Origin: Nitratireductor sp.
Lineage (GTDB): Bacteria; Pseudomonadota; Alphaproteobacteria; Rhizobiales; Rhizobiaceae
Assembly: GCA_020637805.1 (NCBI GenBank)
Contig: JACKJU010000003.1
Span: 247,434-311,433 of the forward strand
Length of the DNA stretch: 64,000 nt
Direction of reading: 5' to 3'
Shown: one piece after another, positions 28,337 through 36,946 of the stretch
Layout: each line of letters starts with the position of its first letter
Numbering within the stretch: the stretch's first letter is position 1
Program-made: the position numbers and the translations under genes
The notes under the pieces: model-generated
Told to the model about the DNA's origin: nothing
The model's input: the letters and a program-made list of their open reading frames with translations, nothing else
Databases searched by the model: none

Positions 28337-29059
28337 TCAGGCGTCTTCCCAGGCGCCATCCTTGAACCTGTAGAGGCCGCCGGTTCGCGTGTTGCCGACA
28401 CTCAGAAGGTCAGCGATCAACGGCGAAATCTCGGAGGGATGCGGCATGTCCTCGGGGTTTTCGCCGGGCATGGCCTTCGCGCGCATCGCAGTACGCATGC
28501 CGCCCGGATCCAGGATATTGACCTTCAGATCGGTCTGGAGGGATTCGCCAGCCCAGGTTCGGGCCAGTACTTCCATCGCGGCCTTGGAAGCCGAATATGC
28601 GCCCCAGAAGGGACGCGCCGAGGTGGCGACGGACGAGGTGAGGAACAGGGCGCGCCCGGCATCGGACTGCCTGAGCAGGGGATCGAGCGAACGGATGAGA
28701 CGCCAGTTGGCGGTCACATTGAGCGACATCACCTTGTCGAACATTTTCGGGTCGATATGGCCGAGCGGTGAAAGCTGGCCCAACATGGCGGCATTGGCTA
28801 GCAGGGCATCGAGCTTGCCCCAGCGCTCGAAAATCGAGGCGCCCAGCCGGTCGATCGCATCGTGCTCCATCAGGTCGAGGGGCACCAGAGTCGCCGAGCC
28901 GCCTGCGGCCTTGATCTCGTCGTCGAGTTCCTCGAGACCGCCCACGGTGCGTGCCACGGCGATGACATGGGCGCCTTCACGCGCCAGTTCGCGCGCCGCG
29001 AAATAGCCTATGCCGCGCGATGCGCCCGTGACCAGCGCGATGCGTCCTTCCAGTTTCAT
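28337..29059 (-). CDS. Short-chain dehydrogenase/reductase
   Basis: 240 aa from the ATG at 29059; the frame is open upstream but only as antisense of purF. Rossmann motif TGASRGIGYFAA, NAA motif LLANAAMLG, and catalytic S-YxxxK (LTSSVATSARPFWGAYSASK). Classical SDR, NAD(P)-dependent; substrate unknown. An SDR next to purF is, as I recall, common in rhizobia. The purF stop lies 61 bases upstream, so it may be cotranscribed with purF. Confidence 0.88.
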   Translation of the reverse strand: MKLEGRIALVTGASRGIGYFAARELAREGAHVIAVARTVGGLEELDDEIKAAGGSATLVPLDLMEHDAIDRLGASIFERWGKLDALLANAAMLGQLSPLGHIDPKMFDKVMSLNVTANWRLIRSLDPLLRQSDAGRALFLTSSVATSARPFWGAYSASKAAMEVLARTWAGESLQTDLKVNILDPGGMRTAMRAKAMPGENPEDMPHPSEISPLIADLLSVGNTRTGGLYRFKDGAWEDA

Positions 29060-29120
29060 GCGGAAATTCCTGCTCGTGATTGTGCGGACCGGTCTTCCGC
29101 TTCCAGATTGTTTGCGGCGC

Positions 29121-30587
29121 TTACTTTCGGCCCATGTGCTCGGCCAGAAGGGCAACTTTCGCTCCCTTGTCGCCGCCGGACGAGTCGGTGAGTTCCGTCG
29201 GATACTGGCCGGAGAAGCAGGCATCGCAGTATTGCGGCAGATCGCCGTTGCGCGATGCTTCGCCTGCCGCGCGGTAGAGACCATCAAGCGAGATGAAGCC
29301 CAGGCTGTCGACGCGGATGAACGAGGCCATTTCCTCGACCGACATGCGATGCGCGAGCAGCTTCTGTTTCTCGGGCGTGTCCACGCCGTAGAAGCAGGGC
29401 GAGATCGTCGGCGGGCTGGCGATGCGCATGTGCACCTCGGCGGCGCCTGCATCGCGAACCATCTGTACGATCTTCTGCGAGGTGGTGCCACGAACGATGG
29501 AATCATCGACGAGCACCACGCGCTTGCCCTCGATCATGGCGCGGTTGGCATTGTGCTTGAGCTTTACGCCCATGTGACGGATGGAATCGGTTGGCTGGAT
29601 GAAGGTGCGGCCAACGTAGTGGTTGCGGATGATGCCGAGTTCGAAGGGCAAGCCCGCGCCTTCGGCAAAGCCGATGGCCGCAGGCACGCCGGAATCGGGA
29701 ACCGGAACGACCAGGTCCGCATCTGCCGGCATCTCGCGGGCAAGTTCGACGCCAATCTGCTTGCGCACGCGGTAGACGCTGTGGCCGCTTATGACGGAAT
29801 CCGGCCGCGCGAAGTAGACATATTCGAAAATGCAGAACCGCGAACCACTGGTCTCGAACGGCATCATGGACTGAATGCCCGTGTCATCGATGATCACCAG
29901 TTCACCGGGCTTGACGTCGCGTACGTAGCGCGCGCCGATGATGTCGAGAGCGCAGGTTTCTGAAGCCAGAATGTAGGCGCCGTCGAGATCGCCCAATACC
30001 AGCGGTCGCACACCCAGCGGGTCGCGGCAGCCAATCAGCTTCTTGTTGGTGATGCCAACGAGCGAGAACGCGCCTTCGAGCCTGCGCAGCGAATCGATCA
30101 GCCGCTCGGCAAAGTGTGCCTGCTTGCTCATCGCGATCATGTGCAGGATGACCTCGGTGTCGGAGGTCGAGTGAAAGATTGCGCCTTCGCGCTGCAATTC
30201 GCGGCGTATTTTCAGGGCGTTGGTGATGTTGCCATTGTGGGCAACGGCAAATCCGCCGCCCGCGAACTCGGCGAAGAAAGGCTGCACATTGCGCATCTCG
30301 TCGCCGCCGGTCGTGGAATAGCGGGTATGGCCGATGGCGCGGGAACCCGAAAGCCGGGACAGAACGTCGGCCTGCGTGAACGTGTCGCCGATCAGGCCGC
30401 GATGGCGCTCGGCACGGAACTGCTTGCCGTCGAAGGAGACGATGCCTGCCGCCTCCTGGCCGCGATGCTGCAGCGAATGCAGGCCTAGCGTGGTCAGCGC
30501 TGCCGCATCATTGTGTCCGTAAATGCCGAACACACCGCACTCTTCATGAAGATTGTCGTCTTCGTGAAGCTGGTTTCCTTCAGACAT
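29121..30587 (-). CDS. purF: Amidophosphoribosyltransferase
   Basis: 488 aa. First committed step of purine synthesis: PRPP plus glutamine gives 5-phosphoribosylamine. The Ntn-hydrolase nucleophile is Cys17 (HEECGVFGIYGH), after a 16-residue propeptide. The PRPP-binding loop is RVVLVDDSIVRGTTSQKIVQM. The C-terminal Cys pattern YCDACFSGQYP matches the Fe-S type. Normal length. Confidence 0.96.
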   Translation of the reverse strand: MSEGNQLHEDDNLHEECGVFGIYGHNDAAALTTLGLHSLQHRGQEAAGIVSFDGKQFRAERHRGLIGDTFTQADVLSRLSGSRAIGHTRYSTTGGDEMRNVQPFFAEFAGGGFAVAHNGNITNALKIRRELQREGAIFHSTSDTEVILHMIAMSKQAHFAERLIDSLRRLEGAFSLVGITNKKLIGCRDPLGVRPLVLGDLDGAYILASETCALDIIGARYVRDVKPGELVIIDDTGIQSMMPFETSGSRFCIFEYVYFARPDSVISGHSVYRVRKQIGVELAREMPADADLVVPVPDSGVPAAIGFAEGAGLPFELGIIRNHYVGRTFIQPTDSIRHMGVKLKHNANRAMIEGKRVVLVDDSIVRGTTSQKIVQMVRDAGAAEVHMRIASPPTISPCFYGVDTPEKQKLLAHRMSVEEMASFIRVDSLGFISLDGLYRAAGEASRNGDLPQYCDACFSGQYPTELTDSSGGDKGAKVALLAEHMGRK

Positions 30588-30680
30588 GGCGTCTACACCT
30601 CTGGATGTTTGCCTTGCAAAATCAATGGCGGAAACACTCCGCCCCCGGCTTCGCCGCTATTGCAAACGTGCCGCCGGAAT

Positions 30681-30704
30681 GGAAAACGGCCCGCCAGCGG
30701 GCCG
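30681..30704 (-). terminator. Intrinsic terminator after cvpA
   Basis: Minus-strand stem CGGCCCG / CGGGCCG (30687-30693 with 30698-30704), 4-base loop, followed by TTTTCC. It lies 10 bases past the cvpA stop and separates cvpA from purF. Confidence 0.75.
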
Positions 30705-30713
30705 CCTGTCTCA

Positions 30714-31280
30714 TCAGGTTTTCTGGTCGTCGGCTTCGCCTTCTTCGGTCGTGTCGCCGCCGGGCTTCAGTTTCTCGATGACCGTCTTGCCACCATCATC
30801 TGGCAAAATTTGGATGATGCCTTCGCCAATCGATTCCAGCATTGGTTTCGACTTCGCATTGGCGATCCAGCCGGGCTGGTTCTCGGGAACCAGCCAGTTG
30901 TAGAACAGCAGCGCAACGACCACGAGCAGCGCACCGCGTACCGCGCCATAGACAAAACCAAGCGAGCGGTCCAGCGCGCCGACCTTCGAGTCGACGATGA
31001 AATCGGCGATGCGCATGGTGATCAGGCTGACCACGATCAGCGTGATCAGGAAGATGACACCGGCAGCAGCGATGTCGGCTACCGTCTTGGAATCGTTGAT
31101 CGCAGCCGTGTACTGGTGGGCAATCGGCGATAGCATGGGATAGAACTTGACCGCAGCAACGGCGGCCGCCACCCACGAAACGATGGACAGCACTTCGCGC
31201 GAAAAGCCGCGGATCATGGCCAGAAGCCCCGATACGAGCATCAGCCCGATCAGAATTCCGTCGAACAAGGTAATCGGCAT
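30714..31280 (-). CDS. cvpA: CvpA-family membrane protein
   Basis: 188 aa with four membrane segments; the start FDGILIGLMLVSGLLAMIRGFSREVLSI is the family hallmark. Linked to colicin V production and envelope stress; the molecular role is unsettled. The C-terminal 25 residues are acidic and cytoplasmic. The common order cvpA-purF is kept, but here a terminator stands between them. Confidence 0.9.
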   Translation of the reverse strand: MPITLFDGILIGLMLVSGLLAMIRGFSREVLSIVSWVAAAVAAVKFYPMLSPIAHQYTAAINDSKTVADIAAAGVIFLITLIVVSLITMRIADFIVDSKVGALDRSLGFVYGAVRGALLVVVALLFYNWLVPENQPGWIANAKSKPMLESIGEGIIQILPDDGGKTVIEKLKPGGDTTEEGEADDQKT

Positions 31281-31457
31281 TGGCAGTTTCCGATTGCGTT
31301 TAACCAGGTGGCCTGTGAAGCGGTGCGTTTAACAGCAACTGGCCAATTCTGCCAGTCTTTTGACGCGTTGCCGACCGAAAATCAATTCGTTTGCTCGAAT
31401 GCATCCAAATTCCTGTTGAGAGACCGCAGACTCGGGCGGTGCCTGCCTTGCGAGCGC

Positions 31458-32882
31458 CTATTCCTCGCCGGGAACCGGATGTTTCTTGCGGGCATTGGCC
31501 AGAATGCGGCCCGCAAGGTCTGTCAGCTCCGAAATCTCGAGAACTTCGAGAGCGGTGCTCCTGGCGGCTGCCTTGCCCTCGTCCCTGGAAAGGCTGCCCT
31601 TCGGCACCAGCGCCCGGCCAAAACCGAGTTTCTCGGCCTCTTTCAGCCTTGATGGCGTGTGCGAGACCGCGCGGGTGGCGCCTGAAAGGCTGATTTCGCC
31701 GAAATAGACGCTCTGTGCGGGCAGGGGCATGCCGGCGAGCGACGAGACCAGCGCCGCTGCCACTGCCAGATCGGCCGCCGGTTCCGAGATGCGGTAACCG
31801 CCCGCCACGTTGAGATAGACATCATGCTGGCCGAGCCGCACCCCGCAATGGGCCTCCAGCACGGCAAGAACCATGGAAAGCCTGGCCGAATCCCAGCCGA
31901 TCACGGCGCGGCGCGGCGTGCCGAGCGTGGAAGGGGCAACCAGCGCCTGGATTTCGACCAGAACCGGCCGGGTGCCTTCCATGCCGGCAAAGACGGCAGC
32001 GCCCGGCGCCTTCTCGTTGCGTTCGCCCAGGAACAGTTCGGACGGGTTAGCCACCTGCCTGAGCCCACCGTCCGACATCTCGAAGACACCGATCTCGTCG
32101 GTCGGGCCGAAACGGTTTTTCACCGTGCGCAAGATGCGGAAATGGTGGCCGCCTTCGCCCTCGAAGTAGAGCACGCCATCGACCATGTGCTCGACCACGC
32201 GCGGCCCGGCAATCTGCCCGTCCTTGGTGACGTGGCCAACCAGGATCAGCACCGTGCCATGCTTCTTGGCATAGCGGATCAGCGCCTGCGCCGACGAGCG
32301 TACCTGTGTCACGGTGCCGGGTGCGGAATCGGCCTGGTCGGTCCACAGCGTCTGGATGGAATCGGCGATTAGCAGGGCAGGCGGCTTTCCCGCCTCCAGC
32401 GTCGCCAGGATGTTCTCGACATTCGTTTCGGCGGCAAGGCCGATATCCGGCTCGATTGCATTGAGCCGCCGCGCCCGCAAGCGCACCTGCGCGACCGCCT
32501 CCTCGCCGGAAACATAGACGACGGAATGACCCTGTCTTGCCAGTGCGGCGGCGGTCTGGGTAAGAAGCGTCGATTTGCCGATGCCGGGATCGCCGCCCAC
32601 CAGCAGCGCGGAGCCGGGCACGAACCCGCCACCCGTCACCCGGTCGAGTTCGGCAATCCCGCTCAGGATGCGTGGCGCATCATCGGTTTCGCCCGAAAGC
32701 GCCACCAGCTCCACTGCATGGCCGCGCCTTGCCTTGGCCGCCGAGGGTGAGGCACCGACGCCGGACGAGACATTTTCCTCGACCAGCGTGTTCCACTCGC
32801 CGCAGGCATCGCACTTGCCCGACCAGCGATTGGAAACGGAGCCGCAATTCTGGCAGATGAACTGGGAACGTGGTTTTGCCAT
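31458..32882 (-). CDS. radA: DNA repair protein RadA (branch-migration ATPase)
   Basis: 474 aa. N-terminal zinc finger with Cys10, Cys13, Cys25 and Cys28 (CQNCG ... CDACGEW); Walker A GGDPGIGKSTL (about 91-101); RadA-specific KNRFGPTDEIGVFEM; a C-terminal Lon-protease-like domain. It helps process recombination intermediates. The GC-rich 177-base gap to cvpA shows no further gene. Confidence 0.95.
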   Translation of the reverse strand: MAKPRSQFICQNCGSVSNRWSGKCDACGEWNTLVEENVSSGVGASPSAAKARRGHAVELVALSGETDDAPRILSGIAELDRVTGGGFVPGSALLVGGDPGIGKSTLLTQTAAALARQGHSVVYVSGEEAVAQVRLRARRLNAIEPDIGLAAETNVENILATLEAGKPPALLIADSIQTLWTDQADSAPGTVTQVRSSAQALIRYAKKHGTVLILVGHVTKDGQIAGPRVVEHMVDGVLYFEGEGGHHFRILRTVKNRFGPTDEIGVFEMSDGGLRQVANPSELFLGERNEKAPGAAVFAGMEGTRPVLVEIQALVAPSTLGTPRRAVIGWDSARLSMVLAVLEAHCGVRLGQHDVYLNVAGGYRISEPAADLAVAAALVSSLAGMPLPAQSVYFGEISLSGATRAVSHTPSRLKEAEKLGFGRALVPKGSLSRDEGKAAARSTALEVLEISELTDLAGRILANARKKHPVPGEE

Positions 32883-33210
32883 GTGGGATGATTGCCGCAG
32901 TATAATTGTTCTTGCTATGTTCTAGTTGAGATGAAGCCGGAAGGCAAGGGGGGCAGGGGTTGGATATCCGATATTGATGGCCACCGGCACCAGTGAACTT
33001 GGCTGTACGTGAGTGCAACTTCAGTGTGAGGAACTTGCTGGAGAATCATTTGCTTTGCAGGCACGAAGCCTCACTCCGCTCGAATGACGGGAATGGGGCC
33101 GTAAGCGGTCAGGAGCCGACGACTACTGGTTTCGCATCGGCTAATCTTCTCATTAGATTTGCAGGCGCGCAGTTTGTCCTTTCTTCAGCTCTTTCGGTCA
33201 CCCTTCAGCC
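32883..33210. other. Intergenic region radA / unknown membrane protein
   Basis: 328 bases between divergent genes. Presumably both promoters lie here. I see no convincing ORF, RNA or strong palindrome. Confidence 0.5.
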
Positions 33211-33681
33211 ATGACCAACGAAAGCAAAATAGCAGACAGGCCGGATTTCCTGCGCCGTTGGGGCTTCTGGGGCATGATCGCCGGCGCGCTGGCGATGGTA
33301 CTGGTTTTCGCCCATATTGCCGGTCCGTCGCTGGAACCCAAACCCTCGGTGGGGAGCCAGATCGGCGAGATCGCAGGCGAGATCAGGCGCTCGGCATGGC
33401 GCAGCTTCCTTGGCCTGCCGAAGCCGCCAACGGAAATCAAGAACCCGACAATTTGGGACTACATGGCTTTTGTTGCGCCCTTTGTCGGCGTTCTGGCTAT
33501 CGTGCTGTCGGTGATTTCCCGCGTATTGCGGGAGAATTGGCGGTTCGCTGCTTATGGCACAGCGCTCGGTGCTTCAGCCATCGTCTTCCACTATTTCTGG
33601 TGGGTGGCCATGCTATTTGCGGGCGTGATCCTGCTCGTGGCGATCATCGAGAACATTGGTGACATTTTCAGCTTCGACTGA
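33211..33681 (+). CDS. Membrane protein of unknown function
   Basis: 156 aa. One helix near residues 18-40 (WGFWGMIAGALAMVLVFAHIAG), an extracytoplasmic stretch with Pro-rich LGLPKPPTEIK, then two or three more helices (YMAFVAPFVGVLAIVLSVI, AAYGTALGASAIVFHYFWWVAMLFAGVI). No family recognised. It starts the 33-37 kb group of genes that separates radA from alr. Confidence 0.65.
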   Translation: MTNESKIADRPDFLRRWGFWGMIAGALAMVLVFAHIAGPSLEPKPSVGSQIGEIAGEIRRSAWRSFLGLPKPPTEIKNPTIWDYMAFVAPFVGVLAIVLSVISRVLRENWRFAAYGTALGASAIVFHYFWWVAMLFAGVILLVAIIENIGDIFSFD

Positions 33682-34035
33682 CGGGGTCGCCGGATCATCG
33701 TTGAAATGCGACGGGATTTCTTCATGGGCCGGAGACTCGCCTACCTAGGCCTGTGCGAACCCGACCCTTCAAGCAGGTTGCACTGAAGTTGGCGGCAAGA
33801 TCGCCACGGCATACACGCCATATCCGGGCGAACTTGTGTGCCTGAAGGTACAAGAAGAGGGGCCGCTATGCGAGTTCTCCGAGGAACTCCCGGCCAGCGA
33901 CAACGAATTGGCCGCACAAGCACATGTCTCGAAAGGGCTCCTAGCTTCTATTCGTGGTCATGGGCGGCAGTTTGCCCATCTTTCCAAGCAGAAACTGCCT
34001 CTACGCTCTTCGAGTTCTGCCACGAAATACGCTCC
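33682..34035. other. Intergenic region between convergent genes
   Basis: 354 bases between two convergent stops. No supported ORF; frames here lack ribosome sites and have codon use unlike the neighbours. It may be the remains of a lost gene, but I see no recognisable fragment. Confidence 0.4.
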
Positions 34036-34650
34036 CTACCTTCCAACATACCGGTCCTTGCGATGGTTGACGCCGATGATCAGGTTGACCACCACCGCGC
34101 CCATCAGTGACCAGCCCACGAGTGCAAGATCGGGCATCAGGAACGCGGCGGCGGCGAACAGCAGGATGTCGAAGCCAAGCTGCACCCAGCCTGCCTGAAT
34201 GCCCGCCCGGTCCTGCAGGAAGAGGCCGAGTACGCCGATCCCGCCAAGCGATGCGCCATGCCGGAACAGAACGATCAGCCCCATGCCCGCCGTGGCGCCT
34301 GCCAGGAAGGCGGCGAGACCCGGATGCAGCGTACCGAAACTCATGAGTTTCGGAAACACTTCCGTCATCGCCGACATCATCGCAACCGCGATGAAGCTCT
34401 TGATGGTGAAGCGCGGTCCCATCCTGAGCCAGGCGAGGATGTAGAAGGGCAGGTTGAGGACGAAGAACACCACACCGAAGCTCCAGCCAGTGACATAGGA
34501 CAGAAGAACGCCAAGTCCGGCGGTTTGTCCGGTGATCAGCCCGGCATGGGTGAGAAACTGCAAGGCCAATGCACACAGCGCCGTTCCCAGTATGAATGCC
34601 TGGGCATCCTCCAGCAAGGAGTGCTCGATGCGCTTGTGCGGTTCGTTCAA
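34036..34650 (-). CDS. YitT-family membrane protein
   Basis: 204 aa, five to six helices. The start LEDAQAFILGTALCALALQFLTHAGLITGQTAGLGVLLSY fits the YitT/YczE family (COG1284), mainly of unknown function. It is transcribed away from the chemoreceptor pair. The frame ends DRYVGR at 34036. Confidence 0.75.
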   Translation of the reverse strand: MNEPHKRIEHSLLEDAQAFILGTALCALALQFLTHAGLITGQTAGLGVLLSYVTGWSFGVVFFVLNLPFYILAWLRMGPRFTIKSFIAVAMMSAMTEVFPKLMSFGTLHPGLAAFLAGATAGMGLIVLFRHGASLGGIGVLGLFLQDRAGIQAGWVQLGFDILLFAAAAFLMPDLALVGWSLMGAVVVNLIIGVNHRKDRYVGR

Positions 34651-34712
34651 TTTTTCCGGATCCGTGAGGGAAATATCTGGCGGCGTCGTTTATGACACGT
34701 CCGCCGGTGCGG

Positions 34713-34727
34713 CTTAAACAATCGTTA
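34713..34727 (+). promoter_or_regulatory. CtrA-like half-perfect site TTAA-N7-TTAG upstream of the small protein/MCP pair
   Basis: TTAA at 34713 and TTAG at 34724 are separated by seven bases, one mismatch from the CtrA consensus TTAA-N7-TTAA. Two more TTAA words follow at 34732 and 34745. CtrA often controls motility and chemotaxis genes in alphaproteobacteria. The match is weak and the region is AT-rich. Confidence 0.3.
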
Positions 34728-34906
34728 GCAGTTTTAACGCAATTGTTAAGTCAGTCGTTTCCTCAGGTTTTTCGCAAACCGACCATAATGTGCATATGGC
34801 TTCAGCGACGTGATGTCATTCGGCCAAATGATCCACAAGTCGACGCGAAATGCAGTCTGCACTGTCCCCCGTCCAAATCAATCTTGCACACATACAAGGT
34901 TCACCC

Positions 34907-35200
34907 ATGCTTCGGCGCTGGGTTCTTGCCGCCAATCTTGCTGCCGCTCTTTTGTCGGTCGGCCTGATAGCGGCAGTGCCGACCGGTGACCGGGTGATCG
35001 TCTTCGTGTCGCCCTGGAGCGCCGAGGGGACGGTGATCGAGACGATTTCGCGTGCGAACGGATCGGTCGTCAACGGCGGCAGGACAGGTTGGATCGCCGT
35101 CGCCACAGATGAAAAAGATGGGTTTGCCGGCCGTTTGTACAATGCCGGAGCCATCCTGGTACTCAACGGCGAACTTGCCGCCGGTTGTTTTCAAAGGTGA
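34907..35200 (+). CDS. Small exported protein coupled to the chemoreceptor
   Basis: 97 aa from the ATG at 34907. A basic start and hydrophobic core (RRWVLAANLAAALLSVGLIAAVP) predict a signal peptide or anchor. The rest is one small alpha/beta-like domain (GDRVIVFVSPWSAEGTVIET, GWIAVATDEKDGFAGRLYNA) ending in a single Cys. The chemoreceptor ATG lies four bases past its stop, so the two are one translation unit. It could be a periplasmic partner of the receptor (inference). No family recognised. Confidence 0.65.
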   Translation: MLRRWVLAANLAAALLSVGLIAAVPTGDRVIVFVSPWSAEGTVIETISRANGSVVNGGRTGWIAVATDEKDGFAGRLYNAGAILVLNGELAAGCFQR

Positions 35201-35204
35201 AGAA

Positions 35205-36935
35205 ATGTTGGGCGTAAACGAAATCCGCCAGAAGGCGTCCTATATCATAGTCGCGCTGCTTTGGCTGAATGTCGCGATGATATCATTGCGATTTATTTGG
35301 GGCACGGAAGCTAACAGCCTGGTGCTGATGGTCAGTTCGTTGGCTGTCGCAGGCGCGGCGACTCTTTCATGGTTGCTGGACAAGACCGGCACAAATACGC
35401 GAATTGCGACAGGGTTTGCGCAGGCAGCACTCGTCGCACTTCTGGTCTATTCTTTCACCGGTTCCCCGCTGCAAATAGACATGCACATGTATTTCTTTGC
35501 AGCGCTTGCGGTAACTGCAGCCTGGATGGACTGGCGTCCAATCCTGGCCTTCACGGTCCTGACCGCTGTTCACCATCTTGTTCTCTATGGGGTGCTGCCA
35601 TCGGCAGTATTCCCCGGCGAATCCACTTTCATGCGGGTCGTGCTGCATGCGGTAATTCTGTTGGTTGAAACGGGAGTTTTGCTGGCAATCACACGCCTGA
35701 TGGTGAAGGCAATGTCAGAGCAGGCAAGCGCGCTCGAAGCCATAGAAGCATCGCGAAAAGAGGCGGAGAACAGCCATGTCCAGGCCGACAGGTTGCGCAA
35801 GGAAGCGGATTTGCAGCGTGAAGCTCAGATTGAACGCGACGCCAGGCAGGCCGGGGAATTGAATGAAGTGGTCGAAAAGCTCTCCGGCGCACTGACACGC
35901 GTTTCCGATGGCGATCTGACTGTGAGGATCAACGAGGCATTTCCCGACGAGCTTGAACGACTACGCTCCAACTTCAACCTTTCGATGGAACGGCTTTCCG
36001 ATCTCTTGTCCAGGGTAAGCAGCCATGCCGCGGATGTACAGCACGATGCAACCGAACTTGCAGGTTCGGCAGATGGACTTTCCATGCGTTCCGAGAGCCA
36101 GGCCGCTGCGCTTGAAGAAGCTGCTGCTGCACTTGCGCAGGTAGTGGAAACCGTGAAGTCAACGTCGGCCCAATCTAAACAGGCTGCCGAACAGACTTTC
36201 AGGGCGAATAAGGTCCGTGACAATTCGATCGGTGTCGTCAACGAAGCAGTATCGGCCATGGAGCGGATAGAGGTTGTTTCTGGTGAGATCGCCAGCATCG
36301 TCGACGTTATCGACGAGATTGCCTTCCAGACCAATCTCCTGGCGCTCAACGCAGGCGTCGAAGCGGCACGCGCAGGCGAAGCAGGAGCGGGATTCTCGGT
36401 AGTTGCTCAGGAAGTCAGGGAACTCGCACAACGCTCGGCAACCGCTGCCAAGCAGATCAAGGAACTCATCAACAAATCCACGACTGAGGTTTCCAGTGGC
36501 GTCAAGCACGTTCACGCCACGGGAGCGGCACTTGGCCAAATTGCCGAATACATTTCGGAGATCAGCGATCGTATTGCAGAAATCGCATCGGCATCCGAAG
36601 AGCAGTCCATAGGTCTGGTCGAGGTCAGCACCATGGTCAGCCAGATGGATTCGACAACGCAGACCAATGCATCGATGGCTGCGGATACCCTTGAAGTGGT
36701 CAGGAAACTCAACGGTGGTATCGGCGAGTTGACGAATACGATCCGGCAATTTGACTATTCCGGCCGGTCGAGCATGCCCAACCTTGCAAAGAAGCCGCCT
36801 GAACCCGCACGTGTTGCGAAACTCCCGGAACCCCCGCGCCGTGAAGAAGGAACTGCGGCGCCCCGGTCCAGGTCATCCGATTTTGTGGTACATGGCAACG
36901 CGGCCGTGGATCTGGATGACTGGCAAGAGTTTTGA
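35205..36935 (+). CDS. Methyl-accepting chemotaxis protein with a multi-pass membrane sensor
   Basis: 576 aa, AAGGTGA upstream. Residues 1-170 form about six helices rather than a periplasmic ligand domain; they carry the motif DMHMYFFAALAVTAAWMDWR followed by AVHHLVLYG, with several His and Met that could hold a cofactor. Then come a coiled coil, a HAMP-like part (about 240-290) and the signalling hairpin with the tip DVIDEIAFQTNLLALNAGVEAARAG (position about 370-395). The tail ends DDWQEF, resembling the C-terminal pentapeptide that tethers CheR/CheB in rhizobial receptors. No che genes are in the window. Confidence 0.92.
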   Translation: MLGVNEIRQKASYIIVALLWLNVAMISLRFIWGTEANSLVLMVSSLAVAGAATLSWLLDKTGTNTRIATGFAQAALVALLVYSFTGSPLQIDMHMYFFAALAVTAAWMDWRPILAFTVLTAVHHLVLYGVLPSAVFPGESTFMRVVLHAVILLVETGVLLAITRLMVKAMSEQASALEAIEASRKEAENSHVQADRLRKEADLQREAQIERDARQAGELNEVVEKLSGALTRVSDGDLTVRINEAFPDELERLRSNFNLSMERLSDLLSRVSSHAADVQHDATELAGSADGLSMRSESQAAALEEAAAALAQVVETVKSTSAQSKQAAEQTFRANKVRDNSIGVVNEAVSAMERIEVVSGEIASIVDVIDEIAFQTNLLALNAGVEAARAGEAGAGFSVVAQEVRELAQRSATAAKQIKELINKSTTEVSSGVKHVHATGAALGQIAEYISEISDRIAEIASASEEQSIGLVEVSTMVSQMDSTTQTNASMAADTLEVVRKLNGGIGELTNTIRQFDYSGRSSMPNLAKKPPEPARVAKLPEPPRREEGTAAPRSRSSDFVVHGNAAVDLDDWQEF

Positions 36936-36946
36936 CCTGACCTGGG

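Noticed and set aside
28337..29506. 389-codon version of the SDR
   Set aside because: The first 149 codons are antisense to purF; the SDR Rossmann fold starts at the ATG at 29059.
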